This document shows, one piece after another, positions 55,857-64,000 of a DNA stretch of 64,000 bases. Each line of letters begins with the position of its first letter. Position 1 is the stretch's first letter. The position numbers and the translations under genes are program-made. The stretch comes from Ampelomyces quisqualis (taxonomy: Eukaryota; Ascomycota; Dothideomycetes; Pleosporales; Phaeosphaeriaceae), in the NCBI GenBank assembly GCA_018398575.1, contig JAGTXZ010000014.1:124001-188000 (forward strand). The letters are read 5' to 3'. A model generated the notes under the pieces. It was given only the letters and a program-made list of their open reading frames with translations. It made no database searches and was not told where the DNA came from.

Positions 55857-58702
55857 CTAGCGGCTCTGACCACTCAGGAAGAAATCCAATTCGCTAGGCC
55901 CACCACGGCTAACTTCGTTCTCCGCAAGCTGTTCCAATAAACAGAGGAATGGATCCTTGCTGTCTGGATCCGTATGCACTGATGCACCTGATGTGCTCCC
56001 GGCACCAGGAGTGGGCTGTTGGTCGTATGGGGTGGGCATGCTGAGCATGGGATCAAAATGTATCGACGACCGATCCTGGCCGTTTAGGTTCGCTGCTCGA
56101 GGCACTGGAGACGGCGCGAAACTCGCAAACTGCGGCAGTGGCGAAAACGAGAAATTCGGGCTGAATGGCACGGTAGGTCCTGAAGGGTTGGTATTTGATG
56201 GATTCAGAGCTCCGCTGTTTGGTGGCGGAGTGTAAGGCGATATCGACGTGTTGGAGGGCATGTTGGCATTGGTGTCGCCTGGGCTGGGATTCGAGTTTGT
56301 GTCAGAGGTACCGGCATCGGAAGGCCTAGATTTGCGTATGGCAGGTGGACGTGTTGCCGATGTTGGCGTTGGTAACGGCGGAGGTTGTGACTGAATGGAA
56401 ATCTTTGTTGCAGCTGTTGATCTTCGCTTCTTGTTTGGACGCCCATTTGGGTATTGTCGATGTTGTGAGGGTAGAGATCGAGGTTGGAAGTTTTGACTGT
56501 TGTCGACGATACCGCTGGTCATCCACATATTATTACGCTGTTCAATGTTGTGAGTCGCGAGGCTACGACTGAGTTAGGTCCGCTCATAATCATGAAAAAT
56601 GCCACGTCTTACCTGTCATGGAAGGATTCGAGTGGAATCTCAAGGAATGTGACATGGGCTCCATCCCAAGTCTGACTCGGATACCTGTCGAAAAAATCTT
56701 CCAACTGGAAGACTGGCGCATATCGCATTGGGTTGCTCGCCAAGGACTCGACGAGCTCTGTGTGACACCCGTAGATGGTCTGCAGTGTATCCCGTTGATG
56801 TTGTACGCCAACCCATATGCAACGTAACTCGGACAACTGGTGCATCTCTCGCGATAGGAACTCTGCACTAACCGAGAAAACCTCTCCTTCTCTTCCCGGG
56901 TAGTGCGCTCCATGCACGTGGATTGTTCCAGCTGTACTCAAGCAGTAGCCAACAAACGCTGGCCAGTCAATGATAGATGACGCACTGCCTATCTCGACCA
57001 GCTCGGCAATTGCATTTGCATGGAGAAAGCAGAGATTGGTCGCCTCGATTTGCCAGGGTTGGTGCTGCGATGTACTCGACAGCTCAGCTAGATCAACAGG
57101 TAGAAATGGGCGGTATACAAGGCAGTGTATGAGATGGTATACGAGTTTGCTGAGGACCAGAATGACGCTGTCGGGTTGGCCAAAGAGTGCTTCAAGGGAC
57201 GTGAACGTATCCTGCGTATCCGAGGCCCAAATGTCGAGTTCCTGGCGAATCTTGGATAAGTTGGACAGAGAGTGCCAGGGAAAGTGCGAGTCGCCCTTGA
57301 CCCCGCCGGCCGCGAGGTAGCGATTGGTAATGCCCAGGATCCTTGCTATACCAATCAACATACCCATACTCCCTTGTCCACCTTTTCCAGTACCGCCCAT
57401 GTATTGTGAATTGCAGCCACTCGGAAAATAGTCGCCTTCAAGCAATATTGCGCCAGGATGGAGCTGCCAGCTGGGCAGACGAAGCACGATGCATTCATCC
57501 GCAACCAATGACGGTCGCTTGGAGCCGGTGGCAGCAAAGCGGTCCATGAGATAGCAAGACCAAAACAGTCTTCTCCGACCTTCTCGCTCGCCCGATGTGA
57601 CCTTCATGCTGGTTGGTAGTTCGCGATGCAGATCGAGCGCGAATGCCATGCTGATCGCAGAAGCTGGGGAAGGATATTAGCGCGATGCGATGACTCGATA
57701 CTACTCAATGCGTACTTAGCAACATGAAGGTTTTCTTGCCTCTGCCGAGTTGGAAGCTTGCTTGGGAGAGCAGCATCAGTGTTTGCAGGGCTTCAATGGA
57801 GGGCTCGTCAACATCAAGCTCTGACCGGGCGCGGCGCGCATACTCGTGGCCAATCTGGACAGCCGAGGCGTACCCTCCGAACTGGGGTGCATATCTGTAG
57901 ATACGATCAATTGCAGTCATTGAGCCAGGGGTGAGTCGTTATACCTGGCACTGACAGCGTATATAGCGTAGGATAAGTGGCCTGGAAGCTGATTGGCCTG
58001 TAACCGCTGCCTGGTCGTCGCCTCGTCAAGGATGTAGTAAGGTTTGCCGTGGATTCTGGCAAAGTAGGTATCTAGTAGCAGTTTGGGTGAAAGAGTCGGC
58101 ATCGGAAGGCTGGTGAGCGTTAGCAGGGCAAGAGCAGCGGGCTCGAGGGGCAAGTCGGCGCACCTGGGTTCAACGGGCGACATCAACTGGTTGGCATGGT
58201 TCGTTGCGCTGGCGCGGTTGGGCGCGATATCGACGGGAATGCGTGACTGCGATGGCGATGCGATGAGGTCTGAAGCGTCGTTGTCGTTGGCCGGAGTGGC
58301 GGAGTCGAGGTCGTCCAGGTCATCGCTCTTTCCCTCGGTGTGCAGGCGCTTCTCCAGGCCGTCGACGCGCTTGAGAAGCGCTTCAAGCACGTCGGTTTTG
58401 GGGCCTCTCTTCTTCGGCACAGCGTCTGCAGCGGGACGTCAGCTCGCACTTTGCAGGACGGCACCATGGTGGCGCGGGACGAGGGAGCGAGCATAGGTAC
58501 CGTAGATACACGGGCAGTTGAAGACCTGGCAGGCTTCGCAGGTCGGACGGGTGCGATTGCACTTGATCTTTCGTTTGCGGCAGCTCTTGCAGTTCATGGC
58601 CTCGCGCGGCTCGTTTGAGACGCGGCGAGTCGGCAGGCGGTCGATGCCAATCTGGGGCCTCGACATTGCGGCTGCCATTGACGGCGAGACATCAGTAGAC
58701 AT
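55857..58702 (-). CDS. Zn2Cys6 fungal transcription factor
   Basis: Six exons (58702-58501, 58425-58164, 58109-57945, 57894-57716, 57663-56613, 56562-55857) give 854 aa. The DNA-binding cluster is CKSCRKRKIKCNRTRPTCEA followed by CQVFNCPC (about aa 37-64). A short linker follows, then a coiled coil (LEALLKRVDGLEKRLH) for dimerisation. The middle homology region is the fungal-specific factor domain (TFMLLTSAISMAFALDLHRE and GRRRLFWSCYLMDRF). The C-terminus is Pro/Ser/Asn-rich and may activate. The 54-nt second intron (58163-58110) has a GCTAAC branch site, but its length is a multiple of 3 with no stop, so retention would add 18 residues. The target genes are unknown; it lies next to a QutR-like gene on the same strand. 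Confidence 0.9.
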
Positions 58703-59162
58703 GAGGGCGCTGTGGTGGAAGAGACAAGATGCATCATCTGGCGGCAGAGTGGTGCTGGCACAGGCACTGCACGGCGTGAGATGTATGTTCAAATTAAGGC
58801 CTGTGGCAGTGGGCACGGGCAGGGGACCCACGGACGACAAGGCTTGGGGAGCAGCTGCGGGAGGGTGCGCCCACTCCGAAACGACTGGGTGGGCGCATGG
58901 CCAAGGGCGATGGGGGGAGGGGGGGACTTGGAAGGGCAGAGGCCGGGCCAGCAGCATGCGGCGCCATGAACCGCTGGGCCGAGTACGGCCATGACACATG
59001 TCTGGACTCTGAGCATGGCGTAAGGCGAGGCAGCTGCCGGTGTCAAGAGTCAAGAGTCAAGACTCCAGAAGCACGATGCTGGGGGCTTCCACGGCGGCCC
59101 AATCGACCAGTCCCGACAGCGCAATGTGCCTCGGTTCTGGCCCGGCTCTCAGGCTGTGTGAC

Positions 59163-59231
59163 CGTGTGTATGACTGTATGTGTGTGTGTGTGCGTGTGTG
59201 TGCGTGTGTGTGTGTGACGGCGTGTGTGTGT
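59163..59231. repeat. (GT)n-rich microsatellite
   Basis: An imperfect GT/GC dinucleotide run, gtgtgtgtgtgcgtgtgtgt and variants. Confidence 0.92.
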
Positions 59232-59466
59232 CAGGGCAATCTGGGTGTAATTGCAGTCAGCGTCATGCACGCCGCCCGTTGCGGCATAGCACCGCCCCTC
59301 TAGCGCCGGACGTCATCTTGTCTTGTTCTAGAAATCCGGGGTAGCTGAAGCGAGCCAATCCGCGCCCGCCCCGGCCCCGAGTCCGTTATTTCCGCGCGCG
59401 CACATGGTCAGTGGACACGGCGCCCACGCGGTCCCATCATCTCGAGCGACCCGCGATCCCTGCTAC

Positions 59467-59494
59467 TTCACACTTCACACTTCACACTTCACAC
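59467..59494. repeat. 7-bp tandem repeat, four copies
   Basis: ttcacac is repeated four times head to tail. Confidence 0.9.
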
Positions 59495-59588
59495 AGGACA
59501 CCCTGGCTGATACTGCACCGCCAGGGATCCGAGTCAGAGTCGTTGCTGTTGATGTTATGTATACCAAACCTGCATCGGGTGCATGTTG

Positions 59589-61634
59589 CTAGAAAAGGCC
59601 CCTCCCAGACGCCAGACGCACAAAATCATAACACACATTTTGCCCAACAAGGCGTCGTATCGTTTCTACCGTCGTCCACGCCGACACGTCCGCAATCCCA
59701 TACGCAGTCCAGCCCGCTGCCGTGGCAAGCGCCAGTGGGTCAGCTCGCCGGGGCCCGCTCGCCAGGTCGACAAACACCTTGCCCGCAGGCCTCGCTGCCA
59801 TGTGCCCGTGCCCGTCGCTAGTCCCGTGCCTCCCGTCAACCCTGTAGTGCCGCAGCAGGGGCACCACCAACAGTGACTTCTCTGCAGGCAGAGCCGAGAT
59901 GATAACAAACGGCTGCTCTAGCCGCTTGACGTCTTCCACGGACCGGACCGGCTGCACGTCAGCAGACAGCGGCCCTTGTGACTTGAACCCAATCGTGTAT
60001 ATCGGCCCAATGCCTAGATTTTTCAGCGCAAATATAGACGCTGAGGCGTCTGCTTCACTGCTTGCAAGCAGTAATGCTGCCCGTCCGCTGTACGCCGATG
60101 GCACAAAATCACGCGTCAGTGTTGCTCGAATCCCCTTCCATCTGGTATTGTCCCCAATCAACGACGCGCTGTTTGCTTCTGGTCGCACCAGCACTGTATC
60201 AACCTGCCCAATCGCGCGCGCGGCATTAGATAGCAACGGCAGCGACGCCGACGACGACGCCGACAACGGTGGATTGATGTACGCACCGCCAAAGTTGGCA
60301 CGGCGAAAGATGTGCTCCACCGATGCTTTCGCTGTTCGCTCTGCAAACTTGAATGAATGTGGAAGACTCAGCTCGTTGAAGCATTTTTCAAAGAACAAGG
60401 CCTGCGACGTGGAACGGAAGCTGCCAATGCCGTAAATGTCCTGTTTACACACCTGCCCCATGGTGTGCAACGCTGCATTGATCTCCGCGGCGCTCAACTG
60501 GCCGGGCGCAGCTATCAAAGGGAGCAGTGGGTGGGTGATGGGTGTGAATATCTTGTTCATCGTCCTAGATAGCTGGCCCATGGGCCCCATGTTCAGACCG
60601 GAGAACGGGGGATGCGGGTACTTTGCTTGGATTGTGGAGCGGAAGTATTCCAGCTCGTAGTTCTCCTGCATGGAGCTCACGAGCACGTACATTTTAACAA
60701 TGTCTCCGTACACTGCACCCCGCTCAAACATCGTTTGCGTTTCCGGCGCTGTCCATTTGAAGTTGCCCGAAAAGTCGTGGAACGCCGAGATGATTTTGCT
60801 GCAGCCTTTGTTTTCTGCCAGCTTCCGCCTAATTTCCTCTGGCAGCCACAGTTCCACATCAATATATTCGCAACCCCATTGTATCGCACGCGCAAGGTAT
60901 TTGTAGAACAGGCTTGGATCATCCATTGGAAAACGACCATTTTCTTTTGTGCAACGCGTCGTGTAGATGATGGGAAGTTCCGTGCGCTGGCGCAGCACCA
61001 TCAATTGCTCCCCAACATATTTCAAACTCGGAATTTGGCTCACTGTCCCATCAGACAGCGGCTCCTCGAGCAAATCTACCCTTATTTCGATGGCGTCTGC
61101 GCCTACAGACAAAATATCGAGATTCGGCAACGCGGCGTGCACATCCGGAAACGTTGTTGAGATCAGAGTCGTACGCGCCTTCTTCGTCAGGTCTCGATGA
61201 GGTCCAATTTGTCCTAGAATAAAGGACAAAAAGCGCGAGACGTCTCGGCGAAAGAAGGTTGATCGCGTGTATAGGTACTCGTAGTCGCAACGATCAGTGA
61301 CCGCCTCGTTCAGCTCGTAGCCTCCGTCCACCCGATGCGTGTTGATCAACAACCGCGACTTGTCCAGCCCGTCCAGTTGTAGCACGGGAAGCGCATTGCT
61401 CATGCCGTAGATGGTGGATGGTGGTCCTGTCTTCGCCTCTTGCACCGACGCAGCTGGTGCCCACTTCTGCCCCAAGACATCCGCAAAGATGCTCACAATT
61501 TCATCCTCTCCTTCATTATGCAAGATCAAGAGCGCCGGTCGATCGCCACTGGGGATCTCCTGGACATCGATGACGGCGCCCTCTTTGATGTTGGAACATA
61601 TGACGCTCCCAGCCTGTACCATGGTCGTGGCCAT
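59589..61634 (-). CDS. QutR-like AROM-derived protein (quinate repressor type)
   Basis: This single exon gives 681 aa with three regions in AROM order. Residues 33-145 align with a shikimate-kinase-like fold, but the P-loop is lost (LLILHNEGEDEIVSIF where GxxGxGKS is expected). Residues 150-385 are a type I dehydroquinase domain keeping EIRVD (E183, R185), TTRC (R227), SAFHDF (H286), DIVKMY (K314, the Schiff-base lysine) and SR (R357); the usual SAPGQ is AAPGQ (A375). Residues 398-681 are shikimate-dehydrogenase-like with the catalytic Lys and Asp gone (INPPLSAS, NTRW). This layout is that of QutR/QA-1S, the repressor of quinate use, rather than of a working enzyme. It lacks most of the long N-terminus of QutR. 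It is next to a Zn2Cys6 factor. Confidence 0.82.
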   Translation of the reverse strand: MATTMVQAGSVICSNIKEGAVIDVQEIPSGDRPALLILHNEGEDEIVSIFADVLGQKWAPAASVQEAKTGPPSTIYGMSNALPVLQLDGLDKSRLLINTHRVDGGYELNEAVTDRCDYEYLYTRSTFFRRDVSRFLSFILGQIGPHRDLTKKARTTLISTTFPDVHAALPNLDILSVGADAIEIRVDLLEEPLSDGTVSQIPSLKYVGEQLMVLRQRTELPIIYTTRCTKENGRFPMDDPSLFYKYLARAIQWGCEYIDVELWLPEEIRRKLAENKGCSKIISAFHDFSGNFKWTAPETQTMFERGAVYGDIVKMYVLVSSMQENYELEYFRSTIQAKYPHPPFSGLNMGPMGQLSRTMNKIFTPITHPLLPLIAAPGQLSAAEINAALHTMGQVCKQDIYGIGSFRSTSQALFFEKCFNELSLPHSFKFAERTAKASVEHIFRRANFGGAYINPPLSASSSASLPLLSNAARAIGQVDTVLVRPEANSASLIGDNTRWKGIRATLTRDFVPSAYSGRAALLLASSEADASASIFALKNLGIGPIYTIGFKSQGPLSADVQPVRSVEDVKRLEQPFVIISALPAEKSLLVVPLLRHYRVDGRHGTSDGHGHMAARPAGKVFVDLASGPRRADPLALATAAGWTAYGIADVSAWTTVETIRRLVGQNVCYDFVRLASGRGLF

Positions 61635-64000
61635 GAGTAGCAGGTGGAGGTGAGTGTGTTTTTATGTGGTTTGCGTGAGCCCGGATTAGCCGTAGGTATT
61701 GAATCCGTTGATGCGAAGCTGGATCTCGGCGAGGATGCGTCGTGCGGTGTTCAACTGGCAGTCTCCCACGGCTGTCGCTACCATCTCCGTGACGTGGTGA
61801 GGGAACCGCGTAGTGGGGCTGTATTTGGGGAGTCTCGAGGACCTTAAACAGATGAGGGCTGCGGGCTTGCCGTAGAATTTGGATTGGAACACGAGTTGGA
61901 AGTTGGGTCGACGTGGGTCTGGAGATTGATAGCGAGATAGCAGCGTGTGCTAGCCTAATGGAAGCACCAAGCATGCGAATAATCCGCGCGTTTGGCCGCT
62001 CAAAAGCCGTCGTATGGCTGGACAGTGAATATGCCGTCACAGAGGGTGCCAGGTGGACCAGCGCGGGAGCCCGCCGAGTACTGGGGCGTGAGATTATCCG
62101 TTGGTTTCTCATACGGTCGCTAAGACGTCTAATTTCGCACCAATCAACATAGTTGCCATCACTCAATTTATTCCTGTGCCAAGCAGAGTGCGACAGTTGT
62201 TGTGGCGCCCGATTTGAGATTGCTGACGGCTCGCTGCGACCGAGGCGCGCCTTTGTGCGGGGATTGGTGGAGAATGAGAGATGCCTCTCTGGTTGCAACA
62301 TCCACCGAGCCTTTAAGGGCACCATCGTGAAGCAGCCATCAGTTCTAGACTTGCAAGCAACGGTAGAGAAGAAACATGTACGAATTTTGTGGCTTCGAAA
62401 AAGCAGTTGATATTTGGCGGCTTGCAGGATGGGTGACGGGTATGATCGCGGCAGAGGTGGACCGTGTGGAAATAAGCTCGTGCGGGACTAACATCTGATC
62501 TCACCAAAACACAACCATTTGAGCGCTAGTATAAGTATTATAGAGACCTAGACCTCTTAGTCGTAAGTTTCACGAGCGTCATGTAGCCTCTACAAAGTTA
62601 GGATTCAAGAGGTTTTACAAGGTGTAGCATAAGCTTCACCCAAAGAAGATCAACAACACCATAGATTACTGTCTGGCACGCCTAAAAGCTCTCAAAGACT
62701 TGCACGAGGGCCAGGTATTAAACTATTAAACTATTCAAATTAATTTAAACACTCTATAGATGCAAATGTCGTCATACAAGTGAGATTTTAGGGTAGTGTT
62801 GCGGCTTATTTCCGGCTTTCCCAGTTTCACGGAGTGGGGTTCCTCTGTAACATCTTTGTGTCACGTGTCTGACACAGTTGGTAGGCACCACGCTCGAGGA
62901 ATGCGCACTTTGCGGTTGGGGCAATGGAGAAAAGCTTGTACTTTCATTTGGCTACATGCAGGTGTTGCTTCGGTAACCGCCATCACCGTGAACACGCCTG
63001 TCCTCCATGCTAACCACTACATCCCACAACGTGTATGTTCAGCTATATGAAGCCGACAGAGACAGACTGACAGCATCTTTGCCGTGCCATAGATACACGA
63101 GCCAAGTATCGGTCTTTATTGCCGCACGAATTTAACCGGCCGGAGGCCACGAGCCTTGCACGGGCGATGATGAAAGCAATCCACCATGTGTCGGGAGGAG
63201 CTTCACCAACTAGAATGAATACGTTTCAGTTGCCCCACAGATTTGCCTCAACGATTCCATGGACTAGCGACGTTTTAGCTGTAGTACTGGTATAATTATG
63301 AACCATCCCTCTAGCACAGCCGTCGCAGCTTTTCGAAGCAATCTTGCTTGAGACCCGAAACTGGGAGCTGAAAAAATCTCCTTTTCTGATTACGAGCTCG
63401 AACCAGTTCGGAAACGCAGATATCATAGCCGTCTGAATGTGCCAATAGGCATTCCGCAACTTTCCATCAAATCTTCGGCATCCCCCACCAAGCATTGCAA
63501 GCTCTCCTCTTGGCATCAGAGCCATAGTCATGGTATTCGCATGCGATCAGCTTGCGCCGCGAACAGTCTTTGAATATCTTGCTATAGCGAAGCATGACGT
63601 TCACTACAAGTTCGTGAGGGAGGTGAATCCGAATGATCTTGACTATCCAAGTTGATCCTACCACAGTCCGCTTTCGCAAGTGGCCAGGCTTACAATAGCA
63701 TTAGCTAAAAGTTCACGACACCAGATCTACTAACAAACCTCGGGCGAGAGACTTTGGAATTCGGTTGTGGTGTCATGTTGAGTTCCAACAATCAACAGGT
63801 AAGTTTAGTCAAAGGGCTGAAGAGGTGTCGAGATTGAGAAGGAGGCAAGTGGAAAGAGTAAGCAAGCGCTCTTACGCGTCTTCAGGCCCCGTCAGGTAAA
63901 GTACTAGCTCAGTGGGTCACTTTCCCAGATCTCATCGTTTCAGAGCTTTGAGACCTCTCACTTGCAATAATCTACTTTACTACTGAGAAAAGTGGACCAC
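61635..64000. other. 2.4-kb spacer to window end, with an AT-rich relic
   Basis: No gene is firmly supported. At about 62520-62790 the sequence is AT-rich and full of stops on both strands, like an old mutated repeat. A weak minus-strand spliced candidate near 63776-63467 is discussed under rejected items. Genes may start outside the window. Confidence 0.45.
62520..62790. repeat. AT-rich degenerate repeat relic
   Basis: A 270-bp patch has much higher AT than its surroundings and dense TAA/TAG in all frames (for example tattaaactattaaactatt near 62718). This is consistent with a short transposon fragment altered by repeat-induced point mutation. No ends or coding motif were found, so the class is unknown. 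Confidence 0.4.

Larger units (their letters stand above)
58703..59588. other. Spacer with simple repeats upstream of the Zn2Cys6 gene
   Basis: The G/C-rich leader and promoter of the transcription factor fill the left part. A (GT)n tract at 59163-59231 and a four-copy 7-bp repeat (ttcacac) at 59467-59494 follow. No coding motif was found. Confidence 0.5.

Noticed and set aside
63467..63776. Possible minus-strand gene, MTPQPNSKVSRP spliced to a frame with HELVVNVMLRYSKIF
   Set aside because: The HELV...YSKIF stretch faintly recalls a BTB domain, but the reading frame does not join cleanly to the proposed first exon and no downstream exon could be built.
1..64000. tRNA, rRNA, CRISPR arrays and complete transposons
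   Set aside because: I looked for tRNA T-loop words, regularly spaced repeats and transposase or reverse-transcriptase motifs by eye and found none convincing. A tRNA scan and repeat search would be decisive.

Overview
This window is nuclear DNA of a filamentous ascomycete (Pezizomycotina), most likely a Dothideomycete. Genes are separated by short to medium spacers, most have introns of about 45-215 nt with GT...AG ends and CTAAC-type branch sites, and the gene set is fungal: Zn2Cys6 and C2H2 regulators, a GPI-type secreted protein, a CorA-like membrane family, and an AROM-derived QutR-like protein. The order is inferred from gene families and style; no rRNA or marker is present to fix it.

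Layout. 0.5-5.2 kb holds housekeeping genes: PAB2 (+), UBC9 (-), PEX19 (+) and a conserved hypothetical (-). 6.0-15.2 kb is an accessory block. It contains a lineage-specific protein kinase, then three tandem minus-strand CorA-like membrane genes at three stages of decay (intact, truncated, frameshifted pseudogene). A tiny three-exon gene lies between the first two on the opposite strand, and an AT-rich relic lies between the last two. 15.7-35.5 kb returns to conserved genes: TCP11/SOK1, a multi-pass membrane protein, a branched-chain aminotransferase, a GPI-type secreted protein, an SCP2-type thiolase, SEC23, NOP15, an SMN1 orthologue and a secreted cupredoxin. 36.2-38.1 kb carries two small multi-exon SERF/4F5 genes. 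41.4-43.7 kb is a C2H2 factor. 47.6-52.0 kb has a mitochondrial carrier, a one-helix membrane protein and GLR1 with a candidate dual start. 55.9-61.6 kb has a Zn2Cys6 regulator beside a QutR-like AROM-derived protein. The rest, including spacers of 3.3, 4.0 and 3.8 kb, has no gene I can support.

Functional links. Several pairs are divergent over short shared upstream regions: UBC9/PEX19, NOP15/SMN1 and the small membrane protein/GLR1. The Zn2Cys6 factor and the QutR-like protein may form a small regulatory pair. All exon boundaries were set by reading frame, splice signals and remembered family motifs, without transcripts or searches. The main unexpected signals are the decaying CorA-like array with its cryptic neighbour, the QutR-like protein with broken kinase-like and dehydrogenase-like domains but most dehydroquinase residues kept, the SERF pair, and a recurrent intergenic octamer, ACTCCGTA.
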